Shown here one piece after another: positions 25,429-32,529 of a DNA stretch of 64,000 bases. Source of the DNA: DMER64 sp964600385 (GTDB lineage: Bacteria > Bacteroidota > Bacteroidia > Bacteroidales > UBA932). The stretch is taken from assembly GCA_964600385.1 (NCBI GenBank), contig CAZRJC010000003.1:113481-177480 (forward strand), read 5' to 3'. The notes below the pieces were generated by a model. That model was not told where the DNA came from, searched no databases, and saw only the letters and a program-made list of their open reading frames with translations. A program made the translations under genes and the position numbers. How positions within the stretch are numbered: position 1 is the first letter of the stretch; every line of letters begins with the position of its first letter.

Positions 25429-25574
25429 AACGTCTTATAACATGGTTCAAACATCAGCCTCAGGGAATAAGGCTGATGTTTATTCTTATCTTGTTGCTTA
25501 TCATAGGCGTTATTCTCCGCTGGCCTTCTGTTCTGGAAGGAATCCAAAAAGGATTTGGATATTTTAACAAATAG
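25425..25574 (+). CDS. Small single-pass membrane protein, function unknown
   Basis: A 49-residue frame overlapping the previous stop (ATGA). The N-terminus is basic (MKRLITWFKHQPQGIR). It is followed by a membrane helix at about residues 17-31 and an amphipathic tail with ILRWPSVLEG and KGFGYF. The translational coupling and good codon composition argue that it is real. I do not recognise a characterised family. It sits between the acyl-CoA ligase and the ferredoxin subunit. A role as a membrane tether for that fermentative complex is conceivable but unsupported. Confidence 0.65.
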   Translation: MKRLITWFKHQPQGIRLMFILILLLIIGVILRWPSVLEGIQKGFGYFNK

Positions 25575-25601
25575 AATGTAAGGTAATTTAAAAAATATCT
25601 A

Positions 25602-25609
25602 TACATTTG
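25602..25609 (+). promoter_or_regulatory. -7 promoter element of the VOR operon
   Basis: TACATTTG, 39 nt upstream of the ferredoxin subunit ATG. It gives the oxidoreductase operon a start separate from the ligase gene. Confidence 0.55.
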
Positions 25610-25648
25610 TAAGTTATTTTACAAAAACAACTAATAATTATCAGAAAT

Positions 25649-25870
25649 ATGGCATTTAAAGGCGCTGTTGTGGTAGACACAGAAAAATGCAAAGGCTGTG
25701 GGGTTTGTATCGCAAATTGCCCCACCGACACTCTTGCCCTTGCCAATAAAGTGAACAGCAAGGGATACCCGTATGCTATCATGGCTAATCCGGATAATTG
25801 TATAGGTTGCGCCAGTTGTGCGATCGTATGTCCGGATTCGGTTCTTACCGTTTACAAAGTAAAAATCTAA
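25649..25870 (+). CDS. 2-oxoacid:ferredoxin oxidoreductase delta (ferredoxin) subunit
   Basis: A 73-residue 2[4Fe-4S] ferredoxin-like subunit that passes electrons from the TPP subunit to external ferredoxin. Both cluster motifs are complete: CKGCGVCIANCP (about 14-25) and CIGCASCAIVCP (about 51-62). The four genes from here to 28287 have gaps of 5-12 nt and form the delta, alpha, beta and gamma subunits of one enzyme. Confidence 0.92.
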   Translation: MAFKGAVVVDTEKCKGCGVCIANCPTDTLALANKVNSKGYPYAIMANPDNCIGCASCAIVCPDSVLTVYKVKI

Positions 25871-25882
25871 CGTATTAATAAA

Positions 25883-26962
25883 ATGGCAGAAAAACTATTA
25901 AAAAAAGGGAATGAAGCCATTGCTCTGGCCGCCATCCGTTACGGTGTGGACGGTTATTTCGGCTATCCCATTACCCCCCAGAGCGAGGTCATGGAAACCC
26001 TTATGGAAGAAATGCCCTGGGAAACAACCGGAATGGTTGTGTTGCAGGCCGAGAGTGAGACATCTTCCATTAATATGCTTTATGGCGGTGCCTGCTGCGG
26101 AAAAAAAGTAATGACTTCTTCTTCGAGCCCCGGTATCAGTCTAATGTGCGAAGGCATTTCATACATGGCAGGATCTGAATTACCCTGTCTTGTGGTGAAT
26201 GTTACAAGGGGCGGTCCGGGTCTTGGAACCATCCAGCCCTCTCAGGGAGATTATTTTCAGGCTGTAAAAGGCGGCGGTCATGGCGACTATAAGACTATTG
26301 TTCTGGCACCTGCATCGGTACAGGAGATGTATGATTTTGTAGGCATAGCTTTTGACCTGGCTTTCAAATACCGCATGCCCGCAATGATACTTTCGGACGG
26401 CGCCATTGGACAAATGATGGAGAAAGTGGAACTGAGGCCCCAGGTACAACGCCTCACCGATAAAGAGATCGCAGAAAAGTACGGCGACTGGGCCACAACC
26501 GGGAAATCCGGACGTAAAGCCAACTTCATATCATCTCTTGCCCTTGAGGCACGTGACATGGAACAGATCAACCTGAGACTTCAGGCAAAATACAGAGTAA
26601 TAGAAGAAACCGAAGTATTGTTTGAAAAGCAGCATTGCGACGATGCCGAATACCTGCTTGTTGCTTTTGGCAGTTCAGCCCGTATTTGTGAAAGCACGGT
26701 GGAAATGGCCCGCGCCAAAGGCATTAAAATGGGACTTCTCCGCCCCATTACCCTTTTCCCCTTCCCGACTAAGCAAATCAAGGACATGCTCCCGCAACTG
26801 AAAGGAGTCATGTCTGTTGAATTGTCTGCCGGGCAAATGGTCGATGACATAAGACTGGCTGTAAACGGTGCCGTTCCTGTGGAATTCTTTGGCAAGATGG
26901 GAGGAATCGTTTTCTCACCCGAAGAAGTACTTAATGCCTTTACCGCAAAGTTCAATCTTTAA
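25883..26962 (+). CDS. vorB: 2-oxoacid:ferredoxin oxidoreductase alpha subunit (VorB type)
   Basis: The alpha subunit of a VOR-type enzyme that oxidatively decarboxylates 2-oxoacids, typically 3-methyl-2-oxobutanoate, to acyl-CoA and reduced ferredoxin. The 359-residue protein begins with the pyrimidine-binding domain (GYPITPQSEVMETL, about 32-45), then GPGLGTIQPSQGDYFQAVKG and a C-terminal transketolase-like domain with LLRPITLFPFP. A true 2-oxoglutarate enzyme (KorA) is the main alternative, and substrate range cannot be fixed by eye. The nearby ADP-forming ligase fits branched-chain amino-acid fermentation. Confidence 0.88.
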   Translation: MAEKLLKKGNEAIALAAIRYGVDGYFGYPITPQSEVMETLMEEMPWETTGMVVLQAESETSSINMLYGGACCGKKVMTSSSSPGISLMCEGISYMAGSELPCLVVNVTRGGPGLGTIQPSQGDYFQAVKGGGHGDYKTIVLAPASVQEMYDFVGIAFDLAFKYRMPAMILSDGAIGQMMEKVELRPQVQRLTDKEIAEKYGDWATTGKSGRKANFISSLALEARDMEQINLRLQAKYRVIEETEVLFEKQHCDDAEYLLVAFGSSARICESTVEMARAKGIKMGLLRPITLFPFPTKQIKDMLPQLKGVMSVELSAGQMVDDIRLAVNGAVPVEFFGKMGGIVFSPEEVLNAFTAKFNL

Positions 26963-26974
26963 CTGCAGACTACT

Positions 26975-27736
26975 ATGGATATACAAGATATTATCAAACC
27001 GGAAAACCTGGTGTACGGAAAAAGCAAGGTGCTGACAGATACCGTTATGCATTATTGTCCGGGTTGCACCCACGGTGTGGTTCATAAGATCATTGCAGAA
27101 GTGATCGAAGAAATGGGCATTCAGGAACAGACCATTGGCATCTCCCCTGTAGGGTGCTCTGTTTTTGCGTACAAATACATTGATGTTGACTGGCAACAGG
27201 CTGCTCACGGCAGGGCACCCGCACTGGCCACTGCCACCAAACGGCTTTACCCCGATAAATACGTCTTTACCTACCAGGGGGACGGGGACTTGGCTTCAAT
27301 CGGTACCGCCGAGATCATCCACGCCTGCAACCGCGGCGAGAACATTGTAGTGATCTTTATCAATAACGCCATATACGGCATGACCGGAGGCCAGATGGCC
27401 CCTACCACCCTTCTGGGCATGAAGACGGCAACCACTCCCTACGGACGCAAAGCCGAACTGAACGGATACCCGCTGAAGATCACCGAACTGGTGGCACAAC
27501 TGGAAGGTACCTGCTACGTGACCCGTCAGTCCGCTCAGAATCCGGCCTCGGTGAGGAAAGCAAAAAAAGCCATACGCAAGGCGTTCGAGAATACAACTGA
27601 AAAGAAAGGGACCTCTTTTGTGGAAATTGTGTCGACCTGTAACTCCAACTGGAAGATGACTCCCGTGAAAGCCAACAAATGGATGGAAGAGAACATGTTC
27701 CCCTTCTACCCCCTTGGGGATCTTAAAGACAGATAA
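26975..27736 (+). CDS. 2-oxoacid:ferredoxin oxidoreductase beta (TPP-binding) subunit
   Basis: The 253-residue catalytic subunit that binds thiamine pyrophosphate. The TPP motif is clear: GDGDLASIG (about 107-115) followed by FINNAIYGMTGGQMAPT. The N-terminal YCPGCTHG and SPVGCSVFAYKY contain the cysteines and acyl-site residues typical of four-subunit VOR/KOR enzymes. It works as a heterotetramer with the neighbouring subunits in the cytoplasm. Confidence 0.92.
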   Translation: MDIQDIIKPENLVYGKSKVLTDTVMHYCPGCTHGVVHKIIAEVIEEMGIQEQTIGISPVGCSVFAYKYIDVDWQQAAHGRAPALATATKRLYPDKYVFTYQGDGDLASIGTAEIIHACNRGENIVVIFINNAIYGMTGGQMAPTTLLGMKTATTPYGRKAELNGYPLKITELVAQLEGTCYVTRQSAQNPASVRKAKKAIRKAFENTTEKKGTSFVEIVSTCNSNWKMTPVKANKWMEENMFPFYPLGDLKDR

Positions 27737-27741
27737 AAGAT

Positions 27742-28287
27742 ATGAAAGAAGAATTGATCATAGCCGGTTTTGGAGGACAGGGAGTTCTCTCAATGGGCAA
27801 AATATTAGCTTATTCGGGTGTCATTCAGGACAAGGAGGTTACATGGATGCCTTCTTACGGTCCCGAAATGCGAGGCGGAACAGCAAACGTAACCGTGATC
27901 ATAAGCGATAAACGCATTAGCTCTCCCATATTGAACACGTGCGATACGGCCATTGTACTTAACCAGCAGTCAATGGACAAGTTCGAATCCAAGGTGAAAC
28001 CCGGAGGCATTCTGTTGTACGATCCCAACGGGATCAGCAGGCATCCTGAACGCAAGGATATAAAAGTCTATTCAATTGCCGCAGCAGATCTGGCCAACGA
28101 ATCCGGAATTTCCAAAGTTTTTAACATGGTGGTGCTGGGAGCATTTCTCAAGCTGAAACCCATTCTGGAAATGGAGACCATAATAAAAGGGCTCAAAAAA
28201 TCATTGCCTGAACGTTACCACAACCTGATACCAATGAATGAAAAAGCCATCCAACTAGGGATGGCAAACGTAAAAGAGGTCAAATAG
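27742..28287 (+). CDS. 2-oxoacid:ferredoxin oxidoreductase gamma subunit
   Basis: A 181-residue gamma subunit. It shows the family's N-terminal AGFGGQGVLSMGKILAYSG (about 8-26) and the MPSYGPEMRGGTANVTVIIS core (about 36-55). It completes the four-subunit oxidoreductase. The stop codon TAG lies in the loop of a strong intrinsic terminator (28273-28301), closing the operon. Confidence 0.92.
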   Translation: MKEELIIAGFGGQGVLSMGKILAYSGVIQDKEVTWMPSYGPEMRGGTANVTVIISDKRISSPILNTCDTAIVLNQQSMDKFESKVKPGGILLYDPNGISRHPERKDIKVYSIAAADLANESGISKVFNMVVLGAFLKLKPILEMETIIKGLKKSLPERYHNLIPMNEKAIQLGMANVKEVK

Positions 28288-28301
28288 ACCTCTTTTTTTT
28301 T
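28273..28301 (+). terminator. Intrinsic terminator of the VOR operon
   Basis: AAAGAGGTC (28273-28281) pairs perfectly with GACCTCTTT (28287-28295) across a 5-nt loop, followed by a run of T. The hairpin includes the last codons and stop of the gamma subunit gene. Confidence 0.85.
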
Positions 28302-28316
28302 ATTCTATAAAAATAT

Positions 28317-28324
28317 TATCTTTG
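28317..28324 (+). promoter_or_regulatory. -7 promoter element of the coiled-coil/zapA operon
   Basis: TATCTTTG, 21 nt before ATG 28346 and just after the VOR terminator. Confidence 0.65.
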
Positions 28325-28345
28325 TAAAGCGGAATTTGTAAAGGT

Positions 28346-28639
28346 ATGAAACCAAAACACGCAGCCATATTTGACCCACTCAGGCAGAAGATAGAAACCC
28401 TCATCTCGCTGCATCAGACTGCGCTAAACGAAAACCGTGAACTGAAAATACAAATTGAAACTTTAAGCGAAGAAATAAAAAAATACAAGACAGAAAAAGA
28501 CATTTTAGAAAGTAAAGTACAAAAACTGCAAATGGCCGGAGCTTTTCAGGCATCAAGCGAAGATGCCAGGGAGGCAAAATTAAGAATCGGGAAATTGATC
28601 AAAGAGATAGATAAATGTTTAACAATGCTGAACAGATGA
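28346..28639 (+). CDS. Coiled-coil protein upstream of zapA
   Basis: A 97-residue protein that is nearly all helical, with a heptad-like run from about residue 10 to 62 (KIETLISLHQ, ETLSEEIKKYK, ILESKVQKLQ) and a second helix at 75-97. It is 4 nt from zapA and shares its promoter. It resembles ZapB-like FtsZ-ring accessory proteins in size and coiled-coil character, but no signature proves this. A cell-division role is inferred from the operon only. Confidence 0.75.
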   Translation: MKPKHAAIFDPLRQKIETLISLHQTALNENRELKIQIETLSEEIKKYKTEKDILESKVQKLQMAGAFQASSEDAREAKLRIGKLIKEIDKCLTMLNR

Positions 28640-28643
28640 TTTA

Positions 28644-28934
28644 ATGAACGAAGAAAAATTATCAATAAAGATCAGTATTGCAGATCGTTACTATCCACTA
28701 AAAATTGCGAGAGAAGATGAGGAGATAGTTCGGGCCGCAGCACAACGCATTAACCAGAAAATTGAACAGTTTAATGTGAAGTACTCAGGTCAGGATGCAC
28801 AAGATGCGCTAGCCATGGCGACCCTTCAATTCGTTCTCAGTCTCATAAGATTTGAGAAAGATGATGAAACCGGCAGCATAATGAACGAGATAGTATCGCT
28901 TGATAACCTAATCGGAGAATACCTACAGTTATAA
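28644..28934 (+). CDS. zapA: Cell division protein ZapA
   Basis: ZapA bundles FtsZ protofilaments at the division ring. The 96-residue protein has the family N-terminal domain (KISIADRYYPLKIAREDEEIVRAAA core) and a C-terminal helix used for dimer and tetramer assembly. The length is typical of Bacteroidota ZapA. It is preceded by a coiled-coil partner. It is followed by a 6S-like RNA, the same order (zapA then ssrS) known in proteobacteria. Confidence 0.88.
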   Translation: MNEEKLSIKISIADRYYPLKIAREDEEIVRAAAQRINQKIEQFNVKYSGQDAQDALAMATLQFVLSLIRFEKDDETGSIMNEIVSLDNLIGEYLQL

Positions 28935-28944
28935 GATATCAATC

Positions 28945-29142
28945 AGACCCGTTACATACCAAGCTCTTTGCGAAACTCAACATTTTATTAAATATGGAGT
29001 TATTTGAGTGTTAAAAACAGGCCCCTTGTTACCCTTCGGGGGATTCCTTTCAGGGACGTGGGAAGTTTGCGACAATAATCAAAGGCTCCAAACCTTGCTT
29101 ATCAGGGTTTTTGCTAAACAGCCGTATGCTAACGGGTTTTTT
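28945..29142 (+). ncRNA. ssrS: 6S RNA-like (SsrS) structured RNA
   Basis: The zapA-rny gap holds an RNA of about 195 nt with complementary ends. ACCCGTTA (28947-28954) plus CATAC (28955-28959) pair with GTATG (29124-29128), a bulged C, and TAACGGGT (29130-29137), giving a 13-bp closing stem followed by T6. Inside it GCGAAAC can pair with GTTTTTGC. A long rod with a central bubble, near 190 nt and next to zapA, is the profile of 6S RNA, which traps RNA polymerase holoenzyme. Assignment rests on structure and synteny, not on a covariance search. No clear promoter box is visible, so processing from the zapA transcript is possible. Confidence 0.62.
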
Positions 29143-29206
29143 GTACACACTTTCCAACACAAAGCGCTTTTTATGCAATTTCAATCTACTATATATATAT
29201 ACAACA

Positions 29207-30745
29207 ATGGACAACATAATCCTCATATCCGCCCTCTCTCTGGCAGCAGGCTTTGCGTTGGGTTACTACTTTTTCAGGTCGGTAATCCTAAAAAAGAAAC
29301 GCGCCACCCTGCTCAAAGAAGCTGAAATAGAAGCCGAAAATATTAAACGTGAAAAGATCCTTCAGGCCAAAGAAAAGTTTCTTCAACTTAAAACAGAGCA
29401 TGAGCAGGTCATCACAGAGCGGAACAATAAAATAGCACAGGCAGAGAACAAACTCAAACAAAGAGAAATCGCAATGAATCAGCAAAATGCTGATATTCAG
29501 CGTAAACAGAAAGAAGTTACGACTGCCAAAGAGACACTGACCTCCCAACTGGAAATTGCAGAAAAAAAAGTGGAGGAGTACGAAAAACTGCGCCAGCTTC
29601 AGATTGAAAAGATTGAGAGCATGGCCAACATGTCTGCAGAAGATGCCAGGGCTCAATTGGTGGAAACGATGAAAGAAGAGGCCAAGACAGAAGCCATGTC
29701 TTACATCAGTGAAGTCATGGATGAAGCCCGTCTCACAGCCAGCAAGGAAGCCAAACGCATTGTGATCAACACCATTCAGCGCGTGGCTCCGGAAACGGCC
29801 ATTGAAAACGCAGTAACGGTATTCAATATTGAAAGCGACGAGATCAAAGGCCGGATTATTGGCCGTGAAGGCCGGAATATCCGTGCTCTGGAAGCTGCCA
29901 CCGGCGTTGAGATTGTTGTGGACGACACACCCGAAGCCATTCTTCTCTCGGCATTCGACCCTGTTCGCAGGGAAGTCGCACGTCTGGCACTCCATCAACT
30001 GGTGACCGACGGACGCATCCACCCTGCACGTATTGAAGAAGTGGTGACAAAAATCCAGAAACAGGTGGAAGAAGAGATTGTCGAAACCGGGAAACGCACC
30101 TGCATTGACCTCGGCATTCACGGACTCCATGCCGAACTTATTCGCCTGGTAGGTAAAATGAAATACCGTTCTTCCTATGGACAGAACCTTCTGCAACACG
30201 CCCGCGAGGTAGCCAACTTCTGCTCCATCATGGCGGCTGAACTTGGTCTGAATACCAAATTGGCCAAACGCGCCGGTCTGTTGCACGATATCGGGAAAGT
30301 ATCCGATGACGATCCGGAACTGCCACACGCCATATTGGGCATGCGGCTGGCAGAAAAATACAAAGAACGTCCCGAGGTCTGCAATGCCATTGGTGCTCAC
30401 CACGAAGAAACAGACATGAATTCCCTTATTGCACCGCTGGTGCTTGTGGGTGATGCCATTTCAGGCGCACGCCCGGGCGCACGCAGGGAAGTGATTGAAT
30501 CGTATATCAAACGTCTGAAAGGGATGGAAGACCTTGCCCTTTCATATCCCGGCGTTACAAAAACCTACGCTATTCAGGCCGGTCGCGAACTGCGCGTGAT
30601 TGTCGGTTCCGAGAAAGTATCGGATCAGGATGCAGAAAAACTTTCACAGGACATAGCTAAAAAGATCCAGGACGAGATGGTATATCCCGGTCAGGTAAAG
30701 ATAACAGTGATACGTGAGACACGAGCCGTTAATTTTGCCAAATAA
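29207..30745 (+). CDS. rny: Ribonuclease Y
   Basis: RNase Y is a membrane-bound endoribonuclease that starts mRNA decay. The 512-residue protein has an N-terminal membrane helix (about 3-24), a long coiled coil (about 28-190), a KH domain (IKGRIIGREGRNIRALEAATGVEI) and an HD domain with GLLHDIGKV. The KH domain binds RNA and the HD site carries the metal-dependent cleavage. ATG 29207 is used because DNIILISALSLAAGF starts the membrane segment; the longer frame reads back through non-coding sequence. Confidence 0.94.
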   Translation: MDNIILISALSLAAGFALGYYFFRSVILKKKRATLLKEAEIEAENIKREKILQAKEKFLQLKTEHEQVITERNNKIAQAENKLKQREIAMNQQNADIQRKQKEVTTAKETLTSQLEIAEKKVEEYEKLRQLQIEKIESMANMSAEDARAQLVETMKEEAKTEAMSYISEVMDEARLTASKEAKRIVINTIQRVAPETAIENAVTVFNIESDEIKGRIIGREGRNIRALEAATGVEIVVDDTPEAILLSAFDPVRREVARLALHQLVTDGRIHPARIEEVVTKIQKQVEEEIVETGKRTCIDLGIHGLHAELIRLVGKMKYRSSYGQNLLQHAREVANFCSIMAAELGLNTKLAKRAGLLHDIGKVSDDDPELPHAILGMRLAEKYKERPEVCNAIGAHHEETDMNSLIAPLVLVGDAISGARPGARREVIESYIKRLKGMEDLALSYPGVTKTYAIQAGRELRVIVGSEKVSDQDAEKLSQDIAKKIQDEMVYPGQVKITVIRETRAVNFAK

Positions 30746-30751
30746 CAGCCT

Positions 30752-32260
30752 ATGAACAGTCCAGAATACAGTATTAACCCACTTGTAACCCAGATTGAAA
30801 AGGGACCTGAAGACTTTATCCGCAAAGACATCATCGATTTCATAATCCGGAATGACATCCGGATTGTGAATTTCAGGTATGTTGCCGCCGACGGCAGGTT
30901 AAAAACGCTTAATATCCCGGTTACGGACAGGCAGTACCTGGAGACAGTGCTGTCTTACGGAGAACGGGTGGACGGATCGAGCCTCTTCCCGTTTATCGAA
31001 GCCGGGTCTAGTGATCTCTACATTATTCCCCGGTTCAGCACAGCTTACGCAGACCCCTTTGCCGTAACCCCTACCCTGGGTTTGCTCTGTTCCTATTTCA
31101 CGAAAGACGGGCTTCCTTTTGAAATGGCACCCGAGTATACCTTGCGAAAAGCCCATGAATCGTTCACGGAAAAAACCGGTTTTCGTTTTGAGGCCATGGG
31201 CGAACTGGAATTCTATATAACCGATAAGGATACCAATCAGTTCAATACCGCCAGCCAGAAAGGATATCACGAATCTGCCCCTTTTTCAAAGTTTGAAACA
31301 TTCAGGACACACGCCATTCAACTCATGGCCAAAACGGGTGGAATGGTCAAATACGGACATGCAGAAGTGGGTAATTTCAGTCTCGATGGCAAAATTTACG
31401 AGCAGAACGAGATTGAGTTCCTTGTCAATCCGGTAGAAAAGGCTGCAGATCAGCTGGTAATGGCAAAATGGATACTGCGCACCCTGGCCTGGCAGTACGG
31501 GCTTGACATTACTTTTGCACCCAAGATCACTTCAGGCAAGGCAGGAAGCGGATTGCATTTCCATACGCGTATCATGAAAGGCGAACAGTCTGCCATGATG
31601 GAGAACGGGGTGCTTTCAAACGCTGCACGGACCGTGATAGCCGGTTATATGAAATGCGCCACTGCACTCACTGCTTTCGGCAATACCATCCCCACCTCCT
31701 ATTTCCGGCTGGTACCTCATCAGGAAGCTCCCACCAACGTATGCTGGGGAGATCACAACCGGTCTGTTCTGGTGCGCGTACCCCTGGGATGGAACGGACA
31801 CAGTAATATGATCCTTCAGGTTAACCCACTGGAGAGTGGATTGCCCGAAAACCGGAATTTACAAAATTCGATAGACAAACAGACGGTTGAATTCCGCTCG
31901 GCAGACGGCTCGGCAGATATTTATTACATGCTGGCAGGATTGATGGTGGCTGCCCGTACCGGATTTGAAATGCCGGATGCCCTGGAGGCCGCCGCACGTA
32001 CCTACGTCAACCGGAATATCCATGAACAAGAGGACAATCTGAACACACTGGAACAGCTGCCTGCATCGTGTCACGAATCGGCTCTTGTTCTGGAACAGCA
32101 AAGGAAGCTTTTTGAGGCCCACAACATTTTCACTCCTGAACTCATAGACGGGACCATTAGTGCGCTGAATGCATATGGTGACAAGGATATTCGTCGAGAA
32201 ATACAGGAAAATCCGGGCCTGATGATGGCTCTTGTCCGAAAATATTATTACTGCGGGTAA
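30752..32260 (+). CDS. glnA: Glutamine synthetase, type I-like
   Basis: Glutamine synthetase ligates ammonium to glutamate with ATP. The 502-residue protein shows an N-terminal beta-grasp region (DGRLKTLNIPV), DGSSLFPFIEAGSSDLYIIP for the metal and ATP site, GELEFYITD, and the signature KITSGKAGSGLHFHTR. FRLVPHQEAPTNVCWGDHNRS and QTVEFRSADGSADIYY complete the catalytic core. It is not the 720-residue GSIII common in this phylum. It follows rny by 6 nt. The N-terminal region is divergent, so a related gamma-glutamyl ligase remains possible. Confidence 0.85.
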   Translation: MNSPEYSINPLVTQIEKGPEDFIRKDIIDFIIRNDIRIVNFRYVAADGRLKTLNIPVTDRQYLETVLSYGERVDGSSLFPFIEAGSSDLYIIPRFSTAYADPFAVTPTLGLLCSYFTKDGLPFEMAPEYTLRKAHESFTEKTGFRFEAMGELEFYITDKDTNQFNTASQKGYHESAPFSKFETFRTHAIQLMAKTGGMVKYGHAEVGNFSLDGKIYEQNEIEFLVNPVEKAADQLVMAKWILRTLAWQYGLDITFAPKITSGKAGSGLHFHTRIMKGEQSAMMENGVLSNAARTVIAGYMKCATALTAFGNTIPTSYFRLVPHQEAPTNVCWGDHNRSVLVRVPLGWNGHSNMILQVNPLESGLPENRNLQNSIDKQTVEFRSADGSADIYYMLAGLMVAARTGFEMPDALEAAARTYVNRNIHEQEDNLNTLEQLPASCHESALVLEQQRKLFEAHNIFTPELIDGTISALNAYGDKDIRREIQENPGLMMALVRKYYYCG

Positions 32261-32279
32261 CATTTGTATCCTTTTTTTA

Positions 32280-32287
32280 TATCTTTG
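32280..32287 (+). promoter_or_regulatory. -7 promoter element of the ilv leader transcript
   Basis: TATCTTTG, 19 nt before the leader-peptide ATG. It places the whole leader, the terminator and ilvDBNC on one transcript. Confidence 0.65.
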
Positions 32288-32306
32288 TTCTCCAAGATTC
32301 TGAAAA

Positions 32307-32444
32307 ATGACAGAAAGATTCAAAACCTATAACAGAATAACCGCCTTGATGACCAAAGCCGAAGGAATTCTTTCGGTCGTGGTTGTCGTGGTCATTATTC
32401 TATCTGTCATCGTCATTATTCCCTTTGACATTCAGAATCCGTAG
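32307..32444 (+). CDS. Branched-chain amino-acid leader peptide of the ilv operon
   Basis: A 45-codon frame between the ilv promoter and the attenuator hairpin. Codons 21-38 consist almost only of Val, Ile and Leu (six consecutive Val, then Ile-Ile-Leu and further Val and Ile). A scarcity of charged branched-chain tRNAs would stall a ribosome there. The last codons before the stop contain GAATCCG (32435-32441), complementary to the loop side of the terminator. It could also be read as a tiny membrane protein, but position and codon content match a leader peptide, a reading not proven by experiment here. Confidence 0.8.
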   Translation: MTERFKTYNRITALMTKAEGILSVVVVVVIILSVIVIIPFDIQNP

Positions 32445-32506
32445 GTAGTAGATTTTAGACACACAGAACTCACTTATCGGATTCCCCGGTAAGTGAGTTT
32501 TTTTTT
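32435..32506 (+). promoter_or_regulatory. ilv attenuator: antiterminator segment and intrinsic terminator
   Basis: The terminator is a 14-bp stem with one G-T pair: AACTCACTTATCGG (32467-32480) against CCGGTAAGTGAGTT (32486-32499), followed by T8. CGGATTC (32478-32484) at its top is perfectly complementary to GAATCCG (32435-32441) at the end of the leader frame. Pairing of these two would break the terminator. A ribosome that reaches the stop at 32442-32444 would cover GAATCCG and let the terminator form; one stalled at the Val/Ile run would not. Confidence 0.82.
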
Positions 32507-32529
32507 ATACAAATTTTAGTAAAATAAAA

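Noticed and set aside
29288..30403. 371-codon frame antisense to rny
   Set aside because: Phe/His-rich composition without family motifs; it mirrors the strong coding frame of rny, whose KH and HD motifs are unmistakable.
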